Shown here piece by piece: positions 1 through 10,345 of a DNA stretch of 64,000 bases (its first letter is position 1; each line of letters opens with the position of its first letter). Below the pieces are notes generated by a model. The model searched no databases and was not told where the DNA came from. It saw nothing but the letters and a program-made list of their open reading frames with translations. A program made the translations under genes and the position numbers. Location of the stretch: assembly GCA_022410635.1 (NCBI GenBank), contig JAJVDF010000127.1, positions 973,726 through 1,037,725 of the forward strand, given 5' to 3'. The stretch comes from Tretioscincus oriximinensis. Taxonomy: Eukaryota > Chordata > Lepidosauria > Squamata > Gymnophthalmidae.

Positions 1-429
1 TGCACAAAAATTCCTCCCCAACAAAATTTAATAANTTTTTTGACAGCAAATAGCAATAAAAAAGTTCTGAGTCTCATCTCCTGTTAAAGTAACCAACCAA
101 GTTATAAACAAGGCAATCAGGGAAATAGCCCAAGCATATTTGGTTTTGAATTTCTTCTTAGCACCAATTTCTTTTAAAAAAAAACCAATAGCAGTAACAG
201 CAACAACAACAATGTATTGCTATTGATTAACCAATGTTATAGGGACTTAAAAAGAGAGATTTAAAAATTATTTGGAGTACTTTTTATTCAGCCACTCTCA
301 TATTCCAGGATTTCTTAATCTGAAAATATTTTGAATGATATGTTCATTCTTTATTAGGATTTGAAATTCTAGACTAATTAAGAGATACAAATAATTCTTG
401 GTCAACTCCTAGAAAGTTCCTGTCAATAT

Positions 430-720
430 GGATAATAGCATTGGAAGGGACCTCCAAGGTCTTTGGATCCAGTCCCCTACGTGATGCCATCTTTACATAA
501 ACTTTCCCAGAAAAATGGCTGTTCAGCCTCTTTTTGAAAATTTCCACGAAAGGAGAACACACTGCCTCCTGTGATAAAGTGTTCTGTCTGTTTTGCCACT
601 ACTCAAGAGAGAAGATAACTCAAGAGAGAAGTTCAGCAAAATGTTCTCTGCTGTGGATATTATTCTTCCTCCAAAAATATTAGATTGATGCTTCCTCCCA
701 CCCCAACTTTAGGAATCATT
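430..720 (-). mobile_element. CR1-like LINE 3' fragment (old)
   Basis: Contains the plus-strand words ggaagggacctccaaggtc and cagcctctttttgaaaattt, the reverse complement of the usual 3' end of CR1 copies with an ATTCTATG-type tail. Degenerate, with no usable ORF. Confidence 0.6.
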
Positions 721-1359
721 ATTGAACGGAAATGTTAAAGATTATCTAAGTATTCCTCAGAGAGAGTTACCTATCTTAATTAAAGCCAAATAAAGCCCCC
801 GGGTGATTAATTGGCATTAGGGAAACATAACTCTATCTACTCTGCAAAGCAATGTTGATTGGCTACCTGAATACGCAGTGGTGGCAGAGAAATATATACC
901 CTGTTTACTTCCATTACCGCAATAGAGTTGATGCAATAATGTACTCTTACCCATGCCTGGTCAGATTTCCAGCCTGTCTTGAGAAAGGAAGACTGGGAAT
1001 CTTAAGACTGGACTACTGTGATAAGAAAGAGCTTTCTTCATGGCTGATCTTGAAACTGAAGCTTGAACAAATATCACTAAGTGCTCAGGTCAAGCAAATT
1101 TCTTGGAATGTTATAGTTGGCTTCTTACAAATGTCTTACAAATCTCTTTTTTAAATGAACATTCAAAAAATAAAATACTGTATACTCAACCCATCAACTG
1201 TCTCACACCTGGTTATGTTCTTCCTATGTAATTTATTAAAGCACAAGTATGCAATACACACATGCAGTTGTTGGTAGTAATAGTGATATCTAGTGAGTTG
1301 AGATCTTCTGAGTCTATATGGTCACAGACATACAGTTATGAAAATTGTTTGCCATTATG

Positions 1360-1612
1360 GCCTCCCCCCGGAAGCACGCCTGGCGCCATCTTTACAATCT
1401 TTTCGGCGCCTGGTAAAGACCTGTCTCTTCACCCGGGCCTTTTCGGGTTAGCTCCCCCATCAGAGGACGACATTTTAAATTCTTGTGTTTCTTTTATGGT
1501 TTTAATGTTGTGAAGGTCATGACGACCTGAATTTTTAACTTTTGTAAGCCGCCCTGGACACCTTCGGGGGGAAGGGCGGGGTAAAAATCTTTAAATAAAT
1601 AAATAAATAAAT
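1360..1612 (+). mobile_element. Non-LTR retroelement 3' end with AAAT tail
   Basis: Ends with taagccgccctggacacctt, then a gggcgg-type hairpin, taaaaatcttt and (AAAT)n at about 1595-1612. The same family occurs inverted at 35268-35480. It is locally GC-rich against an AT-rich background. Family (LINE tail or LINE-derived SINE) not settled. Confidence 0.6.
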
Positions 1613-1919
1613 TATCATTTTCTGAGATCCTAGGGATCAAACCTCTGACCGTATAATTTTTAGACTAACCAGTTCCTCCATAGACTATCACTGCCAGCTG
1701 CTTCTGACTGATAAAACTGGACACTGGAAAAGCATTATTTTATGTCCATCAGCAATGAATGCAGAGACAACAGCAATTCTTTCATAAATTATCCTTTTCT
1801 CCCATTTTTTATTTAGCAAAGGCGCTTCATGGCACCTTAATGACTAACAATATAAAACAAAAAAGCAAGCAGCACAAGCTTCTGATCTTGTGATCTCACA
1901 GAGCAGAGGGATCAGCATT

Positions 1920-2195
1920 GTTCTCATTGGCACATAGAAGGACAAGAAACAATGGATGGATACTGCAAGGGAGAAGATTTAGATTAGCTATCAGAAAAAT
2001 CTTTCTAACAATAATGGTGATAAACCAGTGGAACTGTTTGCCACAGGAGATGGCGAGTTTGCCTGTGCTGGAAGTCTTCAAACAGAGGCTGGACAGTCAT
2101 CTGTCTGGGATGGTTTAGTGGGTCCTACATTGAGCAAGGGATTGGACCCAAGACTCTGAAGGTCCCTTCCAACTCTATTATTCAATGATTCTATC
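1920..2195 (+). mobile_element. CR1 3' end, ATTCTATG-tailed subfamily
   Basis: Carries gtggaactgtttgccacagg, cttcaaacagaggctggaca and ggtcccttccaactctat, ending in the CR1-type terminal repeat gattctat. A closely similar copy is at 19205-19400. Terminal octamer repeats in place of poly-A are a hallmark of CR1. Confidence 0.8.
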
Positions 2196-2203
2196 ATCTA
2201 GAT

Positions 2204-2345
2204 TAGTGATGGCGAACCTTTTGAGCTCGGTGCATAGGGCCTTTTTTCAATTCTTAAATCTTAATTTAATCAGGGCGGTGGTGTGTCACCCAAAATGTCT
2301 TGGAGTGTCACCTTTGACTCACATGTCATAGGTTATCCATCACTG
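2204..2345 (+). mobile_element. OC1-like hAT MITE (142 bp)
   Basis: Starts TAGTGATGGCGAACCTTTTG and ends GGTTATCCATCACTG. These are inverted termini like those of the OposCharlie/OC1 hAT family (CAGTGATGGCGAACC...). Flanked by 8-bp direct repeats atctagat (2196-2203) and atctagac (2346-2353), the target duplication length of hAT elements. It lies directly against a CR1 tail. No transposase, so non-autonomous. Confidence 0.8.
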
Positions 2346-2999
2346 ATCTAGACTAATATAGATACTTCTCTATATTTTTCCCTGACACTCTAGGCTGACA
2401 CTCTAGGTTGACTATCCTATTTCCCACACTTCTGCCTGCCAATAATCATCTGATTTCAGGGAAGAGAATGACATTACCTGCAAGCAAAAAAAAATACATA
2501 CTAATTTTGGAGATATGACAACCTCAGTTGTAAACACAATTGCCTCACAGAAGACTAAAGTTATCTCAAAAGCTTGAGGTAAACGAACCAGAAGGAATCA
2601 AGGGATTCACTGGCAATTTAATTGTTAAAACAGAACTTCCCAGCAGGTGGCGGTATAAAACTTTCTGTCCTATAAGTGATTGGGCAGGACCCTAAACTCG
2701 ATGGCAAACGTATTCTCTTTATATATATTACAGTTAATGAATAGCAACAGTGGGACTTGCTTCCTCTAACCATATTCCATGCAGAACAGGAGGAACTACT
2801 ATACAATTTCAAAGAAATAAGGCAAGGAACATCAGATTGGCCTATTAACTAAAGTTTACATAACTAGGTATCAAAACTGGATAATTTATATTCTCTTGTA
2901 TAACCATGTCCCTCCTTTTTAGCACAACAATATTTATATGGTAATTCTGTATAGCTTTGCAAAGGTGTACTAAAATAGAAAGCAGTAATTCCTACAAGG

Positions 3000-3100
3000 C
3001 CTGGTTCGCACATGTACTTTCACACCATCTTCNGTCCTAAAAAACTAGATTTTTAGAAGAAAAAGTCTGAAGTTGGATTAAAAGTACATCAGTATTAAAA
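3000..3100. repeat. MITE-like fragment, related to 38105-38245
   Basis: Shares ggttcgcacatgtacttt...ccatcttcngtc and a complementary tail (agtctgaagttggattaaaa) with the better preserved fold-back at 38.1 kb. Confidence 0.5.
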
Positions 3101-3457
3101 TTATGGTACTTTAATACATTAAAGTGTCTGAAGAAGGAGAATATAGATTAATTTCTATATATAAATTTAGGATCATTTAAGACTATGTAAAGTAAACAAA
3201 CAAAACATAAATGTCTTGTAGGAAGAACAGATGACTCATCAGTGGGTTGTCCCTAACAAGGATTTTATTGGGGTTGATGTAACAATGAATCTTACTTAGG
3301 AGAAGGGCGATTTTGTTTGTTGTGGCACTTAATGTCATTATTTATTTATTTAAAATGATTTATACTCCACCACAGGTCCCAAGGCAGATAACAAAAGAAC
3401 AAGAAAATTTAAAAATGATAAACACACATTAATAAAACATTAAAAGAGATCCATACC

Positions 3458-3624
3458 TAGGCTGACCAGATGACCCCTTTTTTTGGGGGGGGGGGTGAAA
3501 ACCCAGTTTTAGGGTGCATCCTGGTTTTTGCTGAGGAAATTTTTTTCCTCAGCAAAAACTGGGAGGCACCCCAAAACCGGGTTTTCAACCCTCTCCTCCC
3601 AAAATGGGTCATCTGGTCAGCCTA
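3458..3624. mobile_element. Fold-back hAT-like MITE
   Basis: Begins TAGGCTGACCAGATGACCCC and ends ...GGGTCATCTGGTCAGCCTA; the two halves are near-perfect inverted copies (cccagttttagggtgcatcc / ggaggcaccccaaaaccggg). The core resembles the 25.3- and 50.4-kb elements. No coding capacity. Confidence 0.8.
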
Positions 3625-3715
3625 TGTACCCTCCCTCCCTCCAACCCACCCACCCTCCCTGGAAGGACAGAATGCAGAGGGAGCGACAGTGTTTAAGAGT
3701 CAAAAACGTGGTATG

Positions 3716-3817
3716 GAAGATAGAATAAATGTAAGTAAAAAATAACATTGTAAACCACACTAAGTCCCTTCGGGTGAGAAGGGCAGGAATATAAACCAGA
3801 TTCTTCTTCTTTTACAA
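3716..3817 (+). mobile_element. SINE family 2, 3' half
   Basis: agatagaataaatgtaag... followed by ctaagtcccttcgggtgaga and a cttcttctt tail, as at the 3' end of the 40.6-kb SINE. Confidence 0.6.
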
Positions 3818-4449
3818 TTTAGGTGCCTGGCAATCCTCTAGAGGAAGGCTGCACCAGAGTGTGGGGAGCACTACAGAGAAAACCCTTCTACGTCCCCTTA
3901 GCTAGCCCCTGCATCTCTGCATGGATGTTGCATAATAAATCAAGTTTATTAAGGTCCTATGGGTATAAAGGCAATAACAGAATACAAATAAACTAAGCTA
4001 TGAGTATCATTATAAGTAGCATCTCAGCCATAATGTGTTTTCACAGATACTCCCTGGGCAAAACAAGAGATAACCTCCTGTTTCCAGGTCAGGTTGTTTT
4101 TCAGGTTAAGGACCCTGAAAACTTGAGACAGATACAGAAGGCAACCCATCACTTCCATTTTGGTAAACCCATTATAACTGACTCTCTAAGTCATGCTCCA
4201 GCCTCAATTTCCATCCAACCAATTTAATCAGAGAATTATGAGGAGATGCTCCAATTTTACAAATACAAAATAAAACAGCAAGTTCATAAAACTTGATAAA
4301 ATAATAACAATAAAAGAAATACTGTTAACTAAAGTCTAAAAATTGTTGAAGGCAAAGAAACGTTAATTACCAAGAAAACGGTCTTTGTATATATAATGGA
4401 TCTGAATAAAGAAAGCAACAAGCAAGCAAATCAAAAGGTAATACAAACA

Positions 4450-4510
4450 ATATCATAGAATCATATAGTCATAAAGTTGGAAGGGACCTCTAGATTCATT
4501 GGGTTCCACA
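4450..4510 (-). mobile_element. CR1 3' tip (ATTCTATG-type)
   Basis: catagaatcatatagtcata then gttggaagggacctctag: reverse complement of the tail seen at 19.4 kb. Confidence 0.65.
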
Positions 4511-5199
4511 TGGTTTTCAGACCGCTCGCCATCTTGCCAACTCTCTACAATAAAAACGTTTACTAATTCACCAAGCCTTTAGAACTAAAATTTTATAATG
4601 CGAAGTAAACTATAAATTCCAAAATGTGCAAAATGTGAAATTGTACTTGCAAAAAACAAAGTACAATTTCACCTTGTAAAATTTCATTTATTACAATGTT
4701 AGGGTTGTTAGGTTACGTTCCATAGTGCTGCTTTGAACCTAAAGTTTCAGATGTAATTACTACATCTGTCTTCAGAGAATACAGAAGAGTCAAATGCATC
4801 TCCAATCCAAATATAAAATCAATCCAAATAAAGCAATGGACAAACTGGACACTTTTAAGGTAATAAACCTATCTGCAATAAAAAAAAATAATTCAACAAA
4901 TTTCTTAAACTCTTATAATGCGAAACAAACTGCAAGTCAAACGCATTTGACATTTTTAGCAGTCTAAAAGCCACATTTGAAAACTTAGATTCAAAGCATA
5001 ATTTCTGAGCATAACCCCTAATTTATAAAAAACTCCATTCTCCTACCCTGGTTTAATGCTAATCGTGCAGTGCTCATAAGAGATTCATCTGTAGGAATCA
5101 AAAGACATTACTGTAACAAAACCTTAATTTATGAGATGGCATATAATCTAGTGGATTAAGCCAATACCTCAAAAGAAAAAGAACCTGGTTTTCATACTC

Positions 5200-5770
5200 C
5201 ATTCTTCTCACTTGAAGGGACTCAGGGTGGCTTGCAAAGTTAATTTTTGGCTGAAGGCTTACATCTATTCTATCTTCCTCAGCAGATTAGTGTGGTACTC
5301 ATTAATCAACTTGAAATGAAGACTGCTAATATATTTAGAACATAATAATGTAAGAGGAGCCCTACTGAAGAGTCCATCTAGTCCATCATTCTGTCTCACA
5401 CAGTGGCCCACCAATTGCACCTGGGCAGTCTAAAACAGAATAAGGCAAAACCTTCAACTGTTCTCGACACCCTACAAACGGCATTTGACGAATCCTGCCT
5501 GTTGCTCCATCAGAGGGAGCATCAAGACATCCATCTTAGTACCTATTTATANCCTTGGTGTCCATGAACTTGTCTAATCCTCTCTTAAAGCTATACGGGC
5601 TGCTAGCTACCACCACCACTTTCTTTTGAACAGCTAAATTGACTGAAGCTGAAGCCAGTAGGGGGAGCTCACCCTTCTCCACAGCTGTCACAGGGATTTG
5701 AGAATGGATCTCTTAGATGAAAGACTGTCTCAACCTATGAGCCATTCGTGCCTAGAACCACATAGGATGG
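5200..5770 (-). mobile_element. SINE family 2 split by a CR1 insertion
   Basis: Left part 5200-5340 (cattcttctcacttgaagggactcaggg... cttgaaatgaagactgc) and right part about 5620-5770 (actttcttttgaacagc... ccattcgtgcc) together match the uninterrupted copies at 10075-10345 and 19455-19765. The intervening CR1 (5341-5620) is therefore younger. Confidence 0.75.
5341..5620 (-). mobile_element. CR1 3' fragment (TTCTTATG-type)
   Basis: Contains aggagccctactgaag, cagtggcccaccaattgcac and ctgctagctaccaccacc, the reverse complement of the 3' part of the CR1 at 38.6-40.5 kb. Confidence 0.85.
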
Positions 5771-6447
5771 GAAGCCATGTAGGAATCCAGCTGTTACGAT
5801 ACTCTACCCATCTGCCCCTACATTACTAACTTGCATTTTCTCTCTCTAAAAAAAAATCTTAGGAAGCTGTGAAGAAATATTTTAAACAAACAATATTTGA
5901 CTTAAAGTGTAGTAAAAATGTATCAGCTTCAGTCTCTCTGATAACCAAAAGAATGATTTAGATAGAAGAAGGGAAATGTAATTGCCTTTGAGTTCTCTAG
6001 AATCCAATCTACACCTCCTTTCCACCTTTTCTCCCAAACTTTTCTTAGTTTTAGTGTCCTTTTGAGATGACAACATTCACACTTAGCTACTCTTAGGAGT
6101 TGTAGTAAATCACTTAAAAGAAAGATTGACGATAAGAGAATATCTGTAACAATTACTGCTGGACCTGGAACTCATCACTGCCACCGCAGAAAATGTCATC
6201 AAGATGTGAGTCCTCAACTTTACTACTTGAGGTTGAAGTATGAGTAGTTTGCTATGTTCTGAGATACTGATATTCTTCTGATTTATTCTCTCATACTCAT
6301 ATGAAACTAATTCCAAAAGGACAAACATATTTTCTTTTCTAGTGTATAATGTTATACAAGGTAAAAATTATAGAGACAAATATAATTTGTGCTGCAAATA
6401 CTTTCTTACAAATACTATCTATAATCATTAGAATATTAACTCTGTAC

Positions 6448-6579
6448 CTGCTTTCTTTGATACAACTTCTTGAGATAGGGATTCTCTTATAACACCAGCA
6501 GCTACGTTCCTTATTATCTGTTCCTCACTTTGCAACAGCTGAACAACACATCTCCAGAGTATTAGAGTATCGGACAAAT
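6448..6579 (-). CDS. THADA: THADA exon j (most 3' exon in window)
   Basis: 132-bp exon: two bases, 43 codons, one base (phase 1 in and out). The acceptor aaaaaaatccag has its pyrimidine tract displaced upstream by seven A's; donor CAG|gtacag. The product reads LSDTLILWRCVVQLLQSEEQ, then IIRNVAAGVIRESLSQEVVS and KKA. The human counterpart is DTLALWKCVLTLLQSEEQAVRD. The following human segment (about 190 residues to the C terminus) was searched for by eye in 1-6447, including the conserved VNFWAE motif, and not found, so the last exons are probably beyond the window. Confidence 0.95.
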
Positions 6580-7734
6580 CTGGATTTTTTTAAAAAAAGA
6601 ATAAATATGTTACTATAGATAGTTGTGTTTTTTAAAAATAGACTAGAGCCTTATGCCACTGGGCATTACTTCAGGATATACCTCAGAATGATCTGTCATT
6701 TGCATGCTAGTGAAGAATATGGCAGGCCCCATTCCAAGATATATCCCTGAGTAAAGCCAAGTGTGGACAGGGCCTAAAATTTAATGTATTCTCTTAATTA
6801 TTCCAGTCTGTACTATATTGAAAAAAGTGATCCTTCTATGATACATAATCTAACTTTACAACTTACTGTAAGAAGATATATATATATAAAGGAGACACAA
6901 TTATCAATGAAAGGGGTAGATCTTACTCTATGGAAAAAGAAGCATTCACATTCACAGTTGACTTTAGTACATCCTGCTACTAGCGGTGGCTCTTTTACTG
7001 TGCAACTGAAAACTATGTAACTATAGTGAAGAGACAACAGTTTCAGAGTTTTGACTTATTCTTCTCAGAAATCAACCTTCCTTCCATCATTGCCACCACA
7101 ATACTGTGCAACATTTGCCCAAGGAAAGTGAGACAATAGCCCGGAAGTTCTTAAGTCTCAGCAGTGGCCTTTCCCTTCTCCAACTATAATTAGATGGCAG
7201 TGGATCAATGAATAAACAGATTTCTCCTTTCATTTTTTTTAATCTCTGCCATAGCATAGTCAAATAAATCACAGAAATCAGTTTGTTATACTGAAATTTT
7301 TGTTACAATGAGATTCGTTACAGCATTTTTACATTGCTCTCAATGGTTTTCTGCCAGGACATTCCAATTTGTTTGTTATATCATGAATTTTGTTATAACG
7401 GTGACTTCTTCACTGGAAGACAGGTAAAGAAATATATTTTAGCCAAGAATAGAAATGTATGCACTGAAGTCATTGGACAAATCTAAGAGAATGTCAACTG
7501 ATGTCATGAGGCTACTAAAGAGAAGTCTCTGTTAGGTGTCCTTAGACCTTTAACCATTGATAGAGTGTCACTATCCAGAGGGTCTCTCCTGAAGATATTA
7601 ACTGAAGTTCAGGTCCCATGATGTTTAGGACATCAATTATCAACATTTCATTCTTACACTCAAATTTGTAAGATTTAGAAATGTTTAAACTTGGATTGAT
7701 TGTCTTTGTAGTATTCAAAAGCCCATTTACTTAC
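6580..7734 (-). other. THADA intron between exons i and j
   Basis: 1155-bp intron. About 6640-6780 resembles 60830-61010 (shared words such as atgatctgtcatttgcatgc / atgatctatcattcacatgc), probably an old DNA-transposon-derived repeat. The rest is unique AT-rich sequence with no exon seen. Confidence 0.6.
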
Positions 7735-7879
7735 CCAAAAGGGGCTTCTGACATGTGAGAAAAAAAGGTGTAATGGTTACAAGAACCTCTGCAGCGCCCA
7801 GTTTGAGCTCTGTTTGCTGTTCATCTCCACAGAAGTGAGTGACTATTTCAAGCCATTGTTTTAATTCTGATTTCATCTC
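7735..7879 (-). CDS. THADA: THADA exon i
   Basis: 145-bp exon: 48 codons plus G. Acceptor accttattttgcag, donor GG|gtaagt. The product begins EMKSELKQWLEIVTHFCGDE, continues QQTELKLGAAEVLV, and ends FLTCQKPLLG. Mammalian THADA reads ELKQWVQLV, then VVEVL and PLFLTNPHPIL here. A longer ORF extends ten codons upstream of the acceptor, but those are intron-encoded. Confidence 0.95.
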
Positions 7880-9189
7880 CTGCAAAATAAGGTAATTCAT
7901 ATCTTTCATGCATCTGTAGAGTACCTGTTTATTCGCAGAATTACTCCAGAGTTTACTGGTTTCAATTCACCTCATTCGTACATTATATTCCATATTTTGT
8001 CAGCTGCTGGCAAGAGAGATTTTCTGTGCACATGACACACTCAGCCATTTTGTTTGCTAATTCTCAAAAGGAAGAACAGCAGTCTCTTTTACCAAACGCT
8101 ATTGGATATTTTGCTATCGATATCAGATTCCTTCATCTCTCACTCTCACAATTTCTTGCAAAACTATCCACGTATCACAGCCTTTCCGCAATGACACTAT
8201 ATAGCAGTTCNGCATCTGTTTTTTTCTGGTATATCAATAATCCAGTACATTGGCTGTAAAGCCCCAAATCTGTCAGTTTACCTTACAGCCTGGTGTAATA
8301 CATACAGCCAAATTTGACTTTCAAGCAGATTATTAACTCTGTCTGGACATAGCCTTTATTAAGAGCTCTGAAATTAAATATCAGCCACTTTGTAAGTGAG
8401 GTGAATACTAATTATATATGTCCCTTGGTTTTAATCTACCAACCTTGTAATTTTTACTTATTTAATTGAATTTGATCACTGACTTTGCTCAGCCTTTTGA
8501 CGTATACGATACATGTACAAAAAGCAAGCAACATCTCAAAAGCTGGAAAATATAGCACCTAGCTAACAGACCTGAATAAAAAGTCAATTAACATTACTGG
8601 AAATTATGCTTTTTCCTGATTTTTTAAAAAATTATATGCACACATGCACATACAGGCGTTCAGGAGTTGGTGCAGTCCAATGCTGGTTTAAATTGAAGGT
8701 TAAATGCTGCGTATCCAGCACTATTTATATTAGCTGGCATGTCTGGAGCTTATCAGCCATCTGACAAAGTCCATCAGCACAGTATCACAAGAGTGTTTAC
8801 TCTGCAAGCAAAGAAAGGCAATAGACAAGGGTTCAGAAGGACAGTCCTCCTTAAAGTATCTTATGATGTCTGCCAAAAGAACATAAGAACATAAAAGGAG
8901 CCCTACTGAATAGGGCCGGGGCCCATCTAGCCCAGCATTCTGTCTCAAACAGTGGCCCAGCAATTGCACCTGGGCAGTCTGGAACAGAAAACGGCAAAAT
9001 CTTCATGTTTTTGACACCCTGTAAAAGACATGTAGGCTGGCAGTCAGGAAGGCCATAACAAGGTTACAATCTGCCTTTGCCTTTATACGTCACTTTTCCT
9101 TTGCTATCTGTAAGTATCTTAAGTTATCAAAAAGGGAATTAAAAGGCTGTCCTTTTTCAGTTTTTATTTTTCACTATTATCAAACCTAC
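7880..9189 (-). other. THADA intron between exons h and i
   Basis: 1310-bp intron, mostly unremarkable AT-rich sequence. It contains a minus-strand CR1 3' fragment at 8865-9040. Confidence 0.7.
8865..9040 (-). mobile_element. CR1 3' fragment (TTCTTATG-type)
   Basis: gaacataagaacataaaagg (tail repeats) followed by agccctactgaat and gcaattgcacctgggcagtc. Confidence 0.85.
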
Positions 9190-9262
9190 CTCCTGCGTAT
9201 GTTGAACAAAATGAATGACCAACTTTGAGGCAAACTTGAGGGATACACTTTGAATTTCAGTG
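9190..9262 (-). CDS. THADA: THADA exon h (73 bp)
   Basis: The smallest exon seen: one base then 24 codons, TEIQSVSLKFASKLVIHFVQ followed by HTQE. Acceptor ttcttttgcag, donor GAG|gtaggt. EIQSV-L--ASK is shared with mammalian THADA (SEIQSVALRLASKV). Both phases fit the neighbouring exons exactly. Too short to appear as an ORF. A CR1 fragment (8865-9040) sits about 150 bp below it in the intron. Confidence 0.95.
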
Positions 9263-9419
9263 CTGCAAAAGAAAATACAGACACATCAAATTAAACAAGC
9301 AACACATATTACTTTAACTGTTAAACCAGCTAATAATTTTAGAAAAATACTCACTCTTTACAGACATTTAATTGCATTTTGTCAGTTAAAGCTTGATGAA
9401 TAAGCTATAGGAAAATAAG

Positions 9420-9515
9420 AGGTGCCTTTTTGGATCAGGCTGTGGTCAGTATATCCTAGTATCTTGTCTTACATAGTGACCTGCCAATTGCTTCTGGGCA
9501 AACTTAAGAAGAAGA
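9420..9515 (-). mobile_element. CR1 3' fragment, degraded
   Basis: ggatcaggctgtggtcagta and ctgccaattgcttctgggca match the CR1 3' end in reverse; it stops at about 9515 where unrelated sequence begins. Confidence 0.6.
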
Positions 9516-9788
9516 CAGAATGAATGCTATGAAATCAACTAGTATACATTGGTTTAAGGAGTTATACTTCCTAGTTCGTCTGGAGGATCCCACCATGAAC
9601 AAAATTGGTGACAATTCGGCAACTGGTGGTAATATAGTCTCAAGGGTTAAGGTCAAAGAAAGGAATTCTAAACACATTAAGATCAAAAAATTGACAATTA
9701 TTAAACAGCTTAATATAGCAAAAACAAGAAACAAACAAGTTCTAATATGCTCCAACTGTGACCTCAGCATAGATGTATAGAGGTACAA
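9515..9788. other. Unidentified block, open reading on both strands
   Basis: Plus strand 9520-9780 encodes 86 codons (basic, lysine-rich; ends CSNCDLSIDV); minus strand 9788-9504 encodes 94 codons with a hydrophobic segment then SSRRTRKYNSLNQC. I recognise neither product. There is no splice or promoter context, and the block is wedged between a CR1 fragment and a SINE, so it is probably part of an unclassified repeat. Coding status unproven. Confidence 0.3.
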
Positions 9789-9832
9789 TGAAACTTTCTA
9801 ACCTTTCTTAAGTACCCTGATCAGTATATAAA

Positions 9833-9895
9833 TTTCAAAGAAAGAGCCATGTTAGTCTGGATCCAGGAAATCCAGCAAGGCACTTTAGAGACAGT
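9833..9895 (+). repeat. Fragment related to TTTCAGAGAAATAGCC family
   Basis: tttcaaagaaagagccatgt then tagtctggatccaggaaatccagcaagg: same order of motifs as the left end of the 49.1-kb element. Confidence 0.55.
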
Positions 9896-10060
9896 TGGAC
9901 TCTTATCTGGGGGTCTCCTGGTTCGATTCTTCACTCCTCCATAAAGCCAGTTGGGTGACCTTGGCCAGTTACAATTCTTTAAACCCCTTTCAGCACCACC
10001 TACNCACAGGGTGTCTGTTGTCGAGAAAGCAATAAAACCTATGTGTGCCCCCTTTGATAA
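9895..10060 (+). mobile_element. SINE family 1 (tRNA-derived), partial
   Basis: Has the Box B-like tggttcgattcttcactcct followed by gccagttgggtgaccttggc and agggtgtctgttgtcgagaa, as in the full copies at 23.4 and 63.2 kb. The Box A half is missing or replaced. Confidence 0.8.
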
Positions 10061-10074
10061 AAGGGACATTAGAA

Positions 10075-10345
10075 GAAGCAGAATCTGATTTTTATACCCC
10101 ACCAAAGGCTTACATCTATTCTATCTTCCCCACCAGGTTAATGGTGGTACTCATTTATCTAATTGAAATGTAGACTGCAAATTTACTTTCTTTCGAATAG
10201 CTGAATTGGCTGGAGCTGAATTCCAGTAGAGGGTGCTCACCCCTCTCCACATCTGACACAGGGCCTCAAAACCAGATCTCTCAGTTGAAAGACCACCTCT
10301 TAGCAACTGTGCCATTAGCGTCTGTGCTGTAAATAAATGGGATGA
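10075..10345 (-). mobile_element. SINE family 2 (tRNA-derived)
   Basis: Reverse complement carries a tRNA-like head: gctaagaggtggtctttcaa (Box A region) and agatctggttttgaggccct (Box B region), then a body ending tagaatagatgtaagcc. Pol III transcription from such internal boxes is the known SINE mechanism. Confidence 0.75.

Larger units (their letters stand above)
3338..3900 (-). mobile_element. L2-like LINE 3' region, interrupted
   Basis: Starts with TATTTATTTATTTAAA and 'accacaggtcccaaggcag'; continues across a MITE insertion (3458-3624) and a SINE-tail-like insertion (3716-3817) to 'aatcctctagaggaaggctg'. A parallel copy at 28905-29440 lacks both insertions, and a third at 51055-51240 is shorter. 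Family assignment is tentative. Confidence 0.55.
1..6447 (-). other. THADA intron downstream of exon j (partial)
   Basis: No coding exon recognised. It holds CR1 pieces (about 430-720, 1920-2195, 4450-4510, 5341-5620), a LINE 3' tail (1360-1612), an OC1-like MITE (2204-2345), an L2-like 3' region split by a fold-back MITE (3338-3900) and a split SINE (5200-5340, 5620-5770). Stretches 750-1350, 2400-3000, 3900-4440 and 4560-5200 are AT-rich with nothing I recognise. A short ORF at 852-1154 (+) shows no family features. Confidence 0.7.

Noticed and set aside
852..1154. 100-codon plus ORF as a gene
   Set aside because: No recognisable motif, antisense to the THADA intron, no supporting signals.
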